The notes under the pieces are model-generated. The model was not told where the DNA came from. It did not search any database and was given only the letters and a program-made list of their open reading frames with translations. This document shows positions 8,801 to 18,400 of a DNA stretch of 64,000 nucleotides, piece by piece; position 1 is the first letter of the stretch, and each line of letters starts with the position of its first letter. This stretch comes from Salinimonas iocasae. Its GTDB lineage: Bacteria > Pseudomonadota > Gammaproteobacteria > Enterobacterales > Alteromonadaceae. Location: assembly GCF_006228385.1 (NCBI RefSeq), contig NZ_CP039853.1, forward strand, positions 248,001-312,000, read 5' to 3'. The position numbers and the translations under genes are program-made.

Positions 8801-10074
8801 TCATAAGCGACACCATTGCTATTTTTCAGTAAACCAGACTGGACACTCCCTTTACCGATATCGACACTTAACCTACCATCGTCTTCCAGTAGTACAGATG
8901 CGCCTTTATGGTTCTTCAGGTTGGTGGCGCCTGACAAAAGCCTTTGACCAATACCCAGTTTTACAGAAGCGGTATAGTAAGTGATCGCACCAGAGAACCT
9001 ATCTTTGAGATTTCCATTATCATCAAGCAGAATATCAGAGTCACCGACTCGGCGAAGGTTGGTCAATGGCTCAGTCAACATTCCAAAGTTATCAATCATG
9101 ATCCCGTTGTAAGAAAAAATTATCCCGGGCTTCGTGAAGGTCGTTCCGCTGTTATCCACTAGGTGACCGGCATTTGACTGAAAAACTACGTTGTTTTCCC
9201 ATCTTGCGGGAACACCGCGAGAGTCCGTTATTTCCCGCTCACGATTACGAAAAACGAAATTGCCTGAGTGTCGAATTGGTCTTGCATCTACAGTTACCAG
9301 TTGTGATTCGCTAGTTATATAGATGTCAGTTTTATCTACTTGCACCATGTTTCCTGCTCTATAGGCAAAATGTCCATTAGCAAGCAGCACAACGCCATCA
9401 TGAGTTAACAATTGTCCACGCATTGGGATGAGATTAGTTTCTTTATCTATGATTTCACCATCCACACTTAAGAAAAGCTCACCAATGCCAGCAATATCAA
9501 CTGGCCGGTTGTCTGCCCAAACAATGCCCCCGCTATCAGACAGTTTCACGTCCAGACCATGAAGCTTGAGCTTTTGCTTGTCGTCGGAAACCAGGTACCT
9601 GTCTGCGGCGACATAAATATCACTATCACCAATCTGCGTTATGAGGTCGTTGTCACTATCAAACTCAACGCCGGCACGTGACAAGCGCGCGTGAAATTCA
9701 GCATCTGACATCGTGCACCCACATGTAGCGACATCAGCATCTCCCCCGGCTATTGGCTCTGGTTTTTTTCCATCTATAACAAAAGGAATATGCACACCGT
9801 TCTGGGTCCGGATTGCTCGGTCGTAGTTTTCCTTATTTTTTTGCTCAACTGCTTCCTTATAAGCATCCGATCTTTCTGCACCAACATTCACTACAGAGTT
9901 AGATGGGGTAGCCTGAAGTGGCGCTTTAGCGACTTCTTCTTCGGCCCCCGTCGCGATAGTAAATATGACAAATGCTAAACCAACCGCGAAAAGAACGCCG
10001 CCGGCGACAAACAAAAAGGGGCGGTTTGAAGGTGCTAGCAAAGCGCTGGTGTACTTATTGATTTTATTGCGCAT
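5899..10074 (-). CDS. dotG: DotG/IcmE (TraO-type) VirB10-like channel protein with long repeat region
   Basis: 1391 residues from ATG 10074, which overlaps the dotH stop by 11 nt and has an AAGGAG site; an open frame extends 37 codons further upstream but lies inside dotH. There is one membrane segment (about 20-40), then more than 900 residues of short degenerate repeats of the type DENGKPL/DxxGNPL, and a VirB10/TrbI-like C-terminal domain (last ~200 residues). DotG forms the transmembrane channel linking both membranes. The Legionella protein is about 1050 residues with a similar beta-repeat region, so this one has an expanded repeat. Pro, Gly, Asp and Asn dominate the repeats. Confidence 0.9.
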   Translation of the reverse strand: MRNKINKYTSALLAPSNRPFLFVAGGVLFAVGLAFVIFTIATGAEEEVAKAPLQATPSNSVVNVGAERSDAYKEAVEQKNKENYDRAIRTQNGVHIPFVIDGKKPEPIAGGDADVATCGCTMSDAEFHARLSRAGVEFDSDNDLITQIGDSDIYVAADRYLVSDDKQKLKLHGLDVKLSDSGGIVWADNRPVDIAGIGELFLSVDGEIIDKETNLIPMRGQLLTHDGVVLLANGHFAYRAGNMVQVDKTDIYITSESQLVTVDARPIRHSGNFVFRNREREITDSRGVPARWENNVVFQSNAGHLVDNSGTTFTKPGIIFSYNGIMIDNFGMLTEPLTNLRRVGDSDILLDDNGNLKDRFSGAITYYTASVKLGIGQRLLSGATNLKNHKGASVLLEDDGRLSVDIGKGSVQSGLLKNSNGVAYDRNGHLLSRPGKLSQKGTSDVFISSDGLLASVGGKPLLFKHKDMFLDFNTYLPNKLIGLRTYDLVQVTDKDGNQLYIDELGRFVTKDNKLAQIGVDLTSSEGVVLSSTGEMMMDKNARKPVLSKAGEQLFYKNKAVFEGVNGQLFDAEGNPIFDENGGPLRLNEQGFIVDENGELSAMQGFSTKSGKVDPKTEQFDVIKPLLGPDGKQVYRNGKPVFRKGNILLDENGNQLRDESGSLLTVAPDGTVQNEFGVADKAINDQLTNPTNGSGNHKSASVPKELVTLNGKPITHNGKQVYRRPDGALVYANGEAVKGHDGRELFLDENMRLKDKTGKKAISPWDEGALSIIANGGFEAVNPLGRSYKSGFIRTEDGYILDKNGKPLTYKDKNVRVGADGRIYDEDGNIVTDSKGNPLFLNDKGEIITEDGTPVKEAIFADGDGRLLFGNGKPVTSAMKKIGESDVYITRDGKLLDKEGKPFKYKGKAIEIDPETGRLIDEDGNPLRDPRGNSLYLSEAGEFITKDGKKASGVTPVNAQGVALGANGKLLAGSKQLTKIPGTEYYKSVEGLVVDENGKPVLRDGEHVYVDGTNQLVDRLNRPIRYRGQRLRLDGQGQVVGANGDSIIIDEKPVTLGNLDLLSDDGLVKEPDNKITPPSLPEEPAKKNESSGVSLKDKEENNDSAKQAEDTQTDDGKIKLSAVDQAARSRFGARVAGYITAMEKTAKSYEKNIIPKYKPTEVTVAKAPGISSQGSTQVSPVGSDSNTGTESVGPQSQIVEPTGSTYFVVTTHALNTDFNDRLEVEIHMPFPEHPLHLAKAYAIVDLVYDNAVLKFNQICPLELKCFSTEGLALDPSTASAGMAAEVDDHFWYRFGGVFLASFGTGVADGIANSQDRTQITDSIPGSTSTTTIVEGLNYAEIALQGVGEVGRALLPSLAERVNRPVTVKIPQNTEMVMKIFTHITDKDLPTQH

Positions 10075-11005
10075 AACTGCCGCGCTCCTTTTGAAAATAG
10101 ACAGACACTGCATTGCCATTGTCGGTAGTGAAAAGCAAAGATGGGAGGTAAGAAATTTCATATGCGGTATAACCGCCCGGCCCATGACGAACGCTAAGAG
10201 GATCTACCCCGTGCACATGTAAATTAGTTAAAATATAAAGTAGGTTACCGCGTTGCCAGGCGCTTACATCCTGATGAGAGCTTTGTAATTTTTTAAAATC
10301 ATTTGGTAAACCGACCCCTCCATGAAGAACCTTTTGCATATATGGCTCATTGGACATCATCGCCTGATTATCATCTGATGTAATATCACTTGATGTATTG
10401 GGCCCGAGCTGGGGGATTTGTAGAGTCAAAGACGAATGATATTTCTGCTTGTCTGCCACAAGTTCAAGCGTAATTAACTCATCTATGCCTTTAAGGCCAA
10501 CAGTCAGATTTGAAGACCCCACTCGAAACTTCCCATTTACTCGAAGTTTATTTGAGGTTTCGCTGATAACTTGCTTTACGTTAAATTCTTCTGAAGAACC
10601 TGTTGTTTGATACATTACCGGCCAGACATTACCTGCTGCATCAATAAATGAAACATGGGTATCCCAGCCCGGTGTGATATAAATTCGATATGGTTTAGCT
10701 GCAGGTGAGATGTCAAGAGCATCGACTTTGCGTATAGAGTCTGCAGGTTTTTGACGCTTCAGCGCTTCGGCCTCTGAACGTTTTTTCTCAGCGTATTGCC
10801 TAAGCTGCTCCGGCGTCATTTTGAAATTTCTTTCTAGAAAAATTTCAAAGGCCAGTTCTTTCATTTCTTCATCTGTTAAGTCTGTTGCCTGAGCTTCGTC
10901 TGTATAGGGAACGACATCAGCAGGAACAGGATCTTTATTTTGATTAGCCTGTACCCCAGTAGCCAAGAGCAGGGCCAGAAATGAGAACTTATTTAAAAAT
11001 TTCAT
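10064..11005 (-). CDS. dotH: DotH/IcmK (TraN-type) outer-membrane core protein
   Basis: 313 residues with a signal peptide (cleavage near VQA-N at residue 20), a charged helical segment (about 45-85), then a beta-rich domain containing PYRIYITPGWDTHVSF, a VirB9-like element characteristic of DotH/IcmK. DotH forms the outer-membrane ring with lipoproteins DotC and DotD. It lies between dotI and dotG as in Legionella and overlaps dotG by 11 nt, implying translational coupling. Confidence 0.9.
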   Translation of the reverse strand: MKFLNKFSFLALLLATGVQANQNKDPVPADVVPYTDEAQATDLTDEEMKELAFEIFLERNFKMTPEQLRQYAEKKRSEAEALKRQKPADSIRKVDALDISPAAKPYRIYITPGWDTHVSFIDAAGNVWPVMYQTTGSSEEFNVKQVISETSNKLRVNGKFRVGSSNLTVGLKGIDELITLELVADKQKYHSSLTLQIPQLGPNTSSDITSDDNQAMMSNEPYMQKVLHGGVGLPNDFKKLQSSHQDVSAWQRGNLLYILTNLHVHGVDPLSVRHGPGGYTAYEISYLPSLLFTTDNGNAVSVYFQKERGSYAQ

Positions 11006-11011
11006 ATGTTC

Positions 11012-11731
11012 TTATTCCCCGCCGAAAGGCTTTATGAAGTAAGCATCGACTGCCAGGCCTTTTTCATTGTGCTTTCGTGAAACGCGTTTAATCAGAAAAT
11101 CTACAGTGTATTCACGCCCATTCGTTTGTTGCTTACCTCCTCCCATATACCATGTGAAGTTCAACCTGACCTGCCATGTAAGCGTATCTTCATTAAAATT
11201 GATAATTTCAGGTGCTGCGCTTGGCTCAGCCCAGCTTGAAAGCCGATCATCACGTATTTGAGTAAGTATCAGGCTATTTAAGAGGCTTCTTTGATAGTTT
11301 TCGAAAGCAGTATGAGTCGTGAACTCTCTTTCTAATGACACTGTATGTTCGATATAGTCAGTGAAGGATAGCTTATGAAATTGCTTCACTTTCTTCACTG
11401 CAAAAATCATCACATCTTCGTCCGTAACCGATGGAATATTCGTGGGTTGAAGCTCAGTCATGTTGTTTTTGCTATCAAGTAGATAAGCGAGAGTTTGAAC
11501 GGGTCGGTTCGCTGAGATATTCAGCCCAATAGCCAGAGAAACCACTACTAACCCCAGAAAGACAGCAAACCCCAGCGAGACCTTATTTAAGCGACGCAAG
11601 AAAGCATTGCGGTCCAGTACAATTTGAGATGGGTACACCCCCGTGTCTTTATGTGCCACCCTCAAATTAGTTTTAGCCCCGAAAAGCAGTTCTAATTCTT
11701 CGTTATATTGGTTTTCTTTTTCTGAACTCAT
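11012..11731 (-). CDS. dotI: DotI/IcmL (TraM-type) VirB8-like inner-membrane protein
   Basis: 239 residues: cytoplasmic N-terminus, one membrane segment (about 52-72) and a periplasmic NTF2-like/VirB8-like domain with a long helix then beta strands (WQVRLNFTWYMGGGKQ). DotI is essential in type IVB systems and forms a complex with DotJ. It overlaps dotJ by 4 nt and resembles it in layout. Order dotJ-dotI-dotH is that of icmM-icmL-icmK. Confidence 0.88.
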   Translation of the reverse strand: MSSEKENQYNEELELLFGAKTNLRVAHKDTGVYPSQIVLDRNAFLRRLNKVSLGFAVFLGLVVVSLAIGLNISANRPVQTLAYLLDSKNNMTELQPTNIPSVTDEDVMIFAVKKVKQFHKLSFTDYIEHTVSLEREFTTHTAFENYQRSLLNSLILTQIRDDRLSSWAEPSAAPEIINFNEDTLTWQVRLNFTWYMGGGKQQTNGREYTVDFLIKRVSRKHNEKGLAVDAYFIKPFGGE

Positions 11732-12393
11732 CGCTTTATAGTTCCCAAGTCACTGATTAACAGTCCTTCAATAGCTTTGTCACGCGACACGCGTTTAAAT
11801 GTCAGTTCGAGTATGACCTTATTGCTTTCGGGCTCTCCCGCAGGCCCTACAGCGGTCTGAACCATTCGAATCTGATATTTAATGAATCGATCCCCATCGA
11901 CGATAAACTCAGCCATGAGGTCGGCATTTCTAACTGTTGCAGCGGTAATGATGTAATTATTTTTTTGAATTCGTTCGAATGCTCCGGCGTCTTGAAGCGG
12001 TCGTCTATAAACAGTTTCATAGGTCGCATCGTCCACAAACAGAGAGCGTCGCTCTTGCATCTGATCTTCAAGATTTAAAAAGTGGAAATTCATCAACCGC
12101 ATCGCATACTTGTCGGCTAAAGCGGCAGAAAATGCTAGAGAGTTTTCAAGATTGAATATGGGAGGAATAACTGTTGTATTTTTGTCCTCATCAACCAGTA
12201 CCGGCTCGCTTAAGCGTAATTCAGTTGCATCAAACGCTAGAGTTAGTCCCAGCCCGACAATAACGGCCAGCAATCCTGACGATAAAAGCAGTTTGCGCTG
12301 TAGCTTCTTTTGCATTTGCCGGTTTTGCCCCAAAGCGTATTCCAGCAATTCATCTGTGATAGTCACCACCTGGGGGGAATTCAAATTCGTCAT
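11728..12393 (-). CDS. dotJ: DotJ/IcmM-like VirB8-fold paralogue of DotI
   Basis: 221 residues, one membrane segment (about 34-53) and a periplasmic domain ending in KVILELTFKRVSRDKAIEGLLI, closely parallel to the DotI end (VDFLIKRVSRKHNEKGLAVDAYFI). The shared KRVSR element supports a common origin with dotI. Legionella DotJ is short, lacking the periplasmic domain, so this full-length form is closer to a second DotI. It starts 4 nt inside the preceding gene. Confidence 0.8.
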   Translation of the reverse strand: MTNLNSPQVVTITDELLEYALGQNRQMQKKLQRKLLLSSGLLAVIVGLGLTLAFDATELRLSEPVLVDEDKNTTVIPPIFNLENSLAFSAALADKYAMRLMNFHFLNLEDQMQERRSLFVDDATYETVYRRPLQDAGAFERIQKNNYIITAATVRNADLMAEFIVDGDRFIKYQIRMVQTAVGPAGEPESNKVILELTFKRVSRDKAIEGLLISDLGTIKR

Positions 12394-12779
12394 GCAGGCA
12401 TTGACTCGCTGCTATTTACCCAGACAACACCGAGTTTTTTTAGATATTGAATGCATGCGTAAATTGCGAGTGCTTTTTCACCTTCACCTGCGTTGTTAAG
12501 AAGGCCTGTAAAGCGAACCTCAGATCTGTCTGAATCATCTGACTCCCCTTCAATGGGTAAGCTCACTTCCACATTGCCTGAGTTACCTGACAGCGAATCT
12601 GGGATCACATCGGCGTTTATTGAGCGAATAGTGCCGGATAAATGCGCTATAAATTGCGCCAGCATGAAAACACGATTTTGCACGGGTATTTTGAAAAATG
12701 GCTCTTCCCAGTTTGCATTAACTCTAATTCCTCCACTGGAGGGCTCTGCTACCGCCAAACTTAAAACTAAAGATTTCAT
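12390..12779 (-). CDS. unknown soluble protein, first gene of the dotJ-dotG operon
   Basis: 129 residues, no signal peptide or membrane segment, acidic centre. No known family recognised. It overlaps dotJ by 4 nt and is the first gene after a divergent promoter region, so it belongs to the conjugation operon. It does not resemble the short chaperones IcmS, IcmW or IcmQ. The last third (EGEKALAIYACIQYLKKLG) looks like an amphipathic helix suited to protein contacts. Confidence 0.7.
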   Translation of the reverse strand: MKSLVLSLAVAEPSSGGIRVNANWEEPFFKIPVQNRVFMLAQFIAHLSGTIRSINADVIPDSLSGNSGNVEVSLPIEGESDDSDRSEVRFTGLLNNAGEGEKALAIYACIQYLKKLGVVWVNSSESMPA

Positions 12780-12841
12780 AATTCACCCTCACTCAATTAG
12801 TGGAGCGAATATTCTTTTAACCGCCCTTTTCTCTCAACCAC

Positions 12842-12870
12842 AAACCCGATTTATCGACTTTATTACCTGT
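12842..12870 (+). promoter_or_regulatory. shared tra motif copy B, divergent region 12780-12925
   Basis: AAACCCGATTTAT, five bases, TTATTACCTG. Its first CCC base (12845) is exactly 81 nt before ATG 12926. It lies in the 146-bp gap between the divergent dotJ operon and the DsbC-like/giant-protein operon, so it could serve either or both. Confidence 0.72.
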
Positions 12871-12925
12871 ATGCCCGCACGACTGCTCTTTAGACTGACT
12901 ATAGAAAATTTAAAAAGGGTATCGA

Positions 12926-13960
12926 ATGAAGTCTTTAGTTTTAGTGGTTTGTATATTGACGAGTATTCCTGCTTCAGTGTTCGCTGACACCTTTTCAGAC
13001 TACCTATCTACCGCAGAGCGCAGAGGCAAGGGACTCGTTACTACTTACTTTGGCGCAGGCTCTTATGTAAAAAGCTTTAAGCAGGTTCCTGGGGGAGTAT
13101 TTAAGCTGGATGCTGTATCTAAAGAAGGCGAGTCTCTTTCTTTATTTATGCTTGGTGATTTCGAAACACTAATTTATGGCCAGATGATCACGCCACACAT
13201 AGCTGATAAGGCACAAGCTGGTGGACTACCGGTATTAGAGCAAATAGCAGAACGCAACAAAAAACGTATCAGCTTAAGGAAAAAAACAACCGAGTTCGTT
13301 GCAAAATACAGTGCCGGTACCGCGGCAGCATTGCTCAATGACGAAAACTTTGAAAAAGACACGACTGAGCCACCAGCTGGGCATTTAGCTACGCCCCAAT
13401 CACAGAGTGAAGAGGAATCTGACAATGTAATCTTGGATAAAGTCAGGGGGTTACAACATGTTCAGCTTGGCGAAGGAAACAGAGAGCTGTTTTTGTTTAT
13501 GGATCTTAACTGCCCTGCTTGCCAACAAGAATTACCTCACCTAATTGAGATGGCAAAATCCCGTTCAGTTAGCATCAAAGTCATACCGGTTGCGTTTGTT
13601 AAACCACAAGATTCAACTGACAAAGCTATTCATCTTCTTAGTGAAACGAATTCAAAAGCGCGAATAGATAGGCTAAAGCTCCTTGCACAACGAAAATCAT
13701 TTAGCCAGTTGGTCAGTGATAACAAGTCAGTGGTGAATATCAAGGCGGCCCAAAGTCTGCAGCAAAACAATAAAGTTTTTAATTCACTTCCCAATATTGC
13801 CACCCCCTATTTTGTTGCAAATACCAACTACGGGTTAATAACCCGGGCTTTGGTTTCTAAAGCTAAAGTAGAGCAGTTAATTGATGCAATAACGCCGATT
13901 GCAGCACAGACAATGCAAAGTGACGGTCCGGCTGTATCCACTAACGCAGATGACATTTAA
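12926..13960 (+). CDS. exported DsbC/DsbG-like thiol:disulfide protein
   Basis: 344 residues with a signal peptide (cleavage near VFA-D at residue 21) and a C-terminal thioredoxin-fold domain carrying CPAC at about residues 195-198, with a later Thr/cis-Pro loop (ATPYFVAN). DsbC-type proteins have CxxC plus cis-Pro and isomerise or form disulfides in the periplasm. IncI plasmids encode a comparable protein (TrbB). Several exported products of this element have clustered Cys residues and are natural substrates. First gene of a plus-strand operon with the 500-residue and giant proteins; an AAAGGG site precedes the start. Confidence 0.82.
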   Translation: MKSLVLVVCILTSIPASVFADTFSDYLSTAERRGKGLVTTYFGAGSYVKSFKQVPGGVFKLDAVSKEGESLSLFMLGDFETLIYGQMITPHIADKAQAGGLPVLEQIAERNKKRISLRKKTTEFVAKYSAGTAAALLNDENFEKDTTEPPAGHLATPQSQSEEESDNVILDKVRGLQHVQLGEGNRELFLFMDLNCPACQQELPHLIEMAKSRSVSIKVIPVAFVKPQDSTDKAIHLLSETNSKARIDRLKLLAQRKSFSQLVSDNKSVVNIKAAQSLQQNNKVFNSLPNIATPYFVANTNYGLITRALVSKAKVEQLIDAITPIAAQTMQSDGPAVSTNADDI

Positions 13961-13993
13961 CCTCATTGCAGGTGAAAAATAAGAAGTAATGTT

Positions 13994-15496
13994 ATGGCAA
14001 ATTTAATCGACGCAACGGACCCGTCCATTTATCAGTACGCCAAGCCCAATTGGGAGAGCGTGTACAGCAAATTTCAACCCTACGTGATGGCTTTGCCACA
14101 AGTAAAATCTGGGGGCGTTAGTAAGCAGCAGGCGAGCAACTGGCTTGAGGTAGGCGCCAAGCTGCTTAAAGAGTCAGAATTACGGAGACTTATGGTTGAA
14201 AGCTCAGGCTTCACCGCACGTGATATTCGAGCACTTTGGGCGCACAAACATAATGAGTATTACCCAAAGTACGAAGCGACTGAGGTTTATCGTCAAAAGC
14301 AACTAACCGCTATTCGCACCCCTGATGTTGCACTGCAGGATGAGGGTTTTCTAAAGGCTGTATTGCGCCAGGTGGCAATGGAAAAATACGGTTTTTCAGA
14401 CGTTCAAGACGTTGTAAGCTCGCAATCAGCAAACCAATTAGCTAACCGGATTCCTTGGGCAGTCAAAAAAGACGTGCTACTTGGCCAGATAGATAACACG
14501 ATTTTCACCTATGACGTAAAAGTTGGTTATGAGCAGACACTAACGCATTCAGACAGCATACGTCATCACTTCAACCATTTAGCGCTTGCCGATAAGAATA
14601 TTGAGTCAGGCCACAGCGACCAATACAACTTTTCTGTTTCACCAGAGCTGACAAAAACAATTACAGATCTTGCCAAGCAGAAAGGCGACGGTTGGCGCCT
14701 GGCAATTGAGCTTGCAAAAAGCGCTGAAAAAATGGGGATTGGGGTAGATATTTCGAAAGAGCGCATCTCCCCTACCCCGGAAATATTTCAAACGTTATTA
14801 AACGTTGGCAATGAGCACTGGGCAAATATCAAAAACGGGGTTCAGCCCACTTTTCAGGCAAAAGTTGAATCAACATACACCCCAGAAGAAGCAACAACTT
14901 ATAGACAACTCGCTCAACAATATACTGTTTCTAAAATGGCCAAAGAAGTTGCAGAGGAGCAATTTAACCATACGCGCGATGAATTAACTCGCTTGGTAGG
15001 AATAGAGCGAGCAGGAACAGCTACGCCGCATCCTCTTGTAGCGGCATCCGGTAAGAGCAACTTTGACATAGCATCCGCGGTTAACCGTCTTCAAAGCCAA
15101 GGCGTTCCAGAAGATTTCTACAAGTCTGCGACTTACGACATTGATGCCCTTGTTAAAGCGGCTGAAGCAAGTGGCGTAGATACAAATCAATACAAGTCAT
15201 ACGGACAAGCAGATAAGAGCAAAGTATTAAGTTCTCTTGAAATGGTTGGCATCAGTAAGGACGCCTTCACCACGCGAGACATTCACATCCATTTTACCAG
15301 TCAGACCCGTGGCGTTTTAAGCGAAGTTAAGTCACAGGCGCGAGACCTGGTTGAGACACATTATGAAGCGATGAAAACGAACGTCGCCAACAACGATTTA
15401 CTTAAAGCAGATTCCATCTCGAAAAAGCTTCAACCGCAAGAGCCAGTCGAGCTCAAGGAAGCAGTCGACGAACAAAATACATTAGGCATGGGCTAA
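13994..15496 (+). CDS. unknown 500-residue soluble protein with MGM-type C-terminus
   Basis: No signal peptide or membrane segment; largely helical. I do not recognise a family. It lies 33 nt after the DsbC-like gene and 3 nt before the giant primase-methyltransferase-helicase gene, so the two are probably co-translated and act together. Its C-terminus (EQNTLGMG) resembles those of the giant protein and of the zinc-ribbon protein at 29373. One idea is a protein moved into the recipient cell with the giant protein; this is inference. Confidence 0.75.
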   Translation: MANLIDATDPSIYQYAKPNWESVYSKFQPYVMALPQVKSGGVSKQQASNWLEVGAKLLKESELRRLMVESSGFTARDIRALWAHKHNEYYPKYEATEVYRQKQLTAIRTPDVALQDEGFLKAVLRQVAMEKYGFSDVQDVVSSQSANQLANRIPWAVKKDVLLGQIDNTIFTYDVKVGYEQTLTHSDSIRHHFNHLALADKNIESGHSDQYNFSVSPELTKTITDLAKQKGDGWRLAIELAKSAEKMGIGVDISKERISPTPEIFQTLLNVGNEHWANIKNGVQPTFQAKVESTYTPEEATTYRQLAQQYTVSKMAKEVAEEQFNHTRDELTRLVGIERAGTATPHPLVAASGKSNFDIASAVNRLQSQGVPEDFYKSATYDIDALVKAAEASGVDTNQYKSYGQADKSKVLSSLEMVGISKDAFTTRDIHIHFTSQTRGVLSEVKSQARDLVETHYEAMKTNVANNDLLKADSISKKLQPQEPVELKEAVDEQNTLGMG

Positions 15497-15499
15497 CTT

Positions 15500-18400
15500 A
15501 TGAACTTGAATAAAGATTTTATTACGCTGCAGATAACTGGACATAACGTCGAGAAAGGATATATCTATGGCATCCTAAAGGACGGTAGCGATGCTAAGTT
15601 AACGCTGGTTCAAAACAAGAACAGTACTGCACAAAACTTCGTTTCTGCATTGTCAGATAGCTCAGCCAAAACCTATGCTCCCGTGGGCGCCCATATAGTC
15701 GCCTATGGCATAAACACTATTAATGCGGACTCTGGATTTATTTCTGCTAACTTTGCCTCGGCAGTGACCAAGAATCCGGAACAAAAACATACCTTTGTTA
15801 CTCCCATTAAAGTAGACAGAAAGCCTGTTGCACGAGGAAACGGTAATAATCGGTTCCTAACGCTTGGTGCAAGTGTTCTTGATGCAGATTACACCCGCTT
15901 ACAAAACATCAAAGGTCTCAGGAAAGAGCTAACCGATGTTCTTCGAGGTTCATCTAACAAATCCGTTCCCGGATACTCACGTGGGTTAATGGTTCGTGTT
16001 GGGCATACACAACCTAACGGTCAAAAAGCAGTTGTACCGTATGAGTTTTATGCCTATCCAAATGAAAAAGCCTCAGATGCGATACAGCGTTTGTATGATG
16101 AAAACGGCGGGGATAATAAGTTTCGCAGGATGCTTGCGCGACTTAACCGAGAAATTGGGAAAGATAACGCTGTGATCGAGGCTGCCGGAATAAGTCGGGT
16201 AAGTTTTAATGACTATGGCAATCCCAATAACCTAAGTAAATACGCTAACGCCCAGCATTATAAAGCGAAGATACAAGGTCAAGTACGCCAAGCATATAGC
16301 ATGGCCGCCATTTCAATCAACAAGCAGACAAACCGCATTGATTCTGCTCATCCGTTGCCACGAGCTAAGATTCAAAACTCAGTGAGCGGGTTACTCGGTA
16401 TTCATAATGATATCGATGCCCCGTCATTTAACAGCGATACCCCTGGCACAGCAAATAAATCTCTTTCTGCGGGCATCAAAGGTTACCCATTACGAATTGA
16501 GCAACAACTGGATAGCAGCGGCCGGCTTTCTCGCTTTGCTGTCACAGGGCCTCGTACCGAGTTGGATAATTATAAAAGCCGTATTGAGTCTGCGGCTGTC
16601 GGCGTTAAGCCATTTTATAAAGAGAATACTAATAGCTACATCTTCCCCGCTATTGCTTATAAGGAAGTGGCAAGCACATTATCCGACCTCTCCGGTACCC
16701 CGGCAATATACATCAGCGAACAAAAACAAACCGGAAAAGCCAGTTACATTTATATTAATGGTCGAACTGATGAGCAACCGTTTCATAAGCGAATTTCTAA
16801 TGTTGCTAAAAATCTGTCTGGAGAAAACGTAGCGGGAGCCTGGCGTTTTCCTGAGAAAAACCGCCTTCAAGTAGAAGAACAATTGGGCGACTTACTATCT
16901 CAAAGCGCAAGACCTGAAACTGCGATAGAAAAAAAGTTTAAGCCTCGCTTCCCTGATTATGCTGAATGGCAACAGCAAAAGTATAGTTTGTCAGGCAATT
17001 CAATGAAGGACGCGCATTACGATCAAATTGAAAAATATGCTGAAGAAGCGGGAATTGATTGGGCTAAAACCGCTCCGAATATATTAATGCCGTCTCCGTA
17101 TACCGGAACTGAAATGTTCCTTAGTAACGCCAGCCAAAAAGACGTTTTCCCAAAGCAAACTGCCCATAACGGAAGTTGCTCTGTCATTGCTTCTACGTAC
17201 CGGTATAAATCTAAGAGAACTGATAAAGAACATCTTGGAATCTACCTACAGTTTAAAAACTTGAAGATGGGCGGCGGAGAATTTTTCACTGAGTTCAAAT
17301 CAGGGGATTATGACTTCAGCCTGTATGAAAGTGAGCGTGGAACAGGAAAAGTCAAAACTGGTGGTAGCTCACCCGAGGAAATCGCTAAGCGAGAGGCAGA
17401 TAACCAACAGCGACTCGCAGAAAAAGCCAAACGAGAAGCTGAACAGACTAAAAAGGCATTGCAGGATGCATTGATGACCTGGGGACAAGGTATACAAGCA
17501 ACCGGTAACGAACCCTACAATGTTAAAAAAGGTTTGCAATCACATGTTGACTTAATTGACCTTCGCACGGCGAAAACCCCTAACGGCAGCACATTTAGCA
17601 TGTATCAGCTGGTGGATGAATATGGCAATTTCACAGGACTTCAAAAAATCTATGACAAAGGCTGGAAAGATGAGAAGGGTCGGACAACGAATAAGGTATT
17701 TACAGAAGGTACGGTCTTTAATGACTTAGATACTGGAAATCCTGTAGGCACCCATGGAAGAGTTGGCAACGACGATGGTATAAGACCAATAGTTTATGCC
17801 GAAGGCATGGCTGATACGCTCTCTGCAGTAGCTGCGACGGGTCATTTTGGAAAGATAGGCATCAATAAGAACAACCTCAAATCTGTTGTCGCTGTTTCTG
17901 TCCACAACAATCCAAATCGTGACCATATTGTTGTGGGTGATAACGACCGTGCCCATAAAGATGGAAACATCGGCGCAAAAGCTGCGTTAGATGCTGCTTG
18001 GCAAAACAACGTGAAATGGATGATTCCTAATTTTGAGGGAATGGATCTTTCCAGCGACCCGAAAGATATCAACGACCTGCATCATCTGGCGGGCCTTGAG
18101 GAAGTCCAGCGCCAGATAGGAGCTGCGCACCCTGCACCACAGAACCTACTTGAATATTATAATACCCGACTTCAGTTTGAGAACGACAAAACCTACCCAG
18201 CTGCCTTTGAAAAGGCGCTCAAAGAAATTACTGAGCGATACCCTCAAATGGATAAAAGCCGCATTGAGGCAGGATTAACATTCAAAAGAACTGAGCAAAA
18301 TAACTATCAGTCTCAGGTTAATAACAGTAAAACTAAATCAGAGCGAAGTGAAAAATCTGAATCCGAGTCAACTGAATCGACCGAAACCGATGATGTTGTC

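Noticed and set aside
12390..12779. Possible IcmQ/IcmS-type chaperone at the head of the dotJ operon
   Set aside because: Size is similar but no family pattern can be seen, so it is left as unknown.
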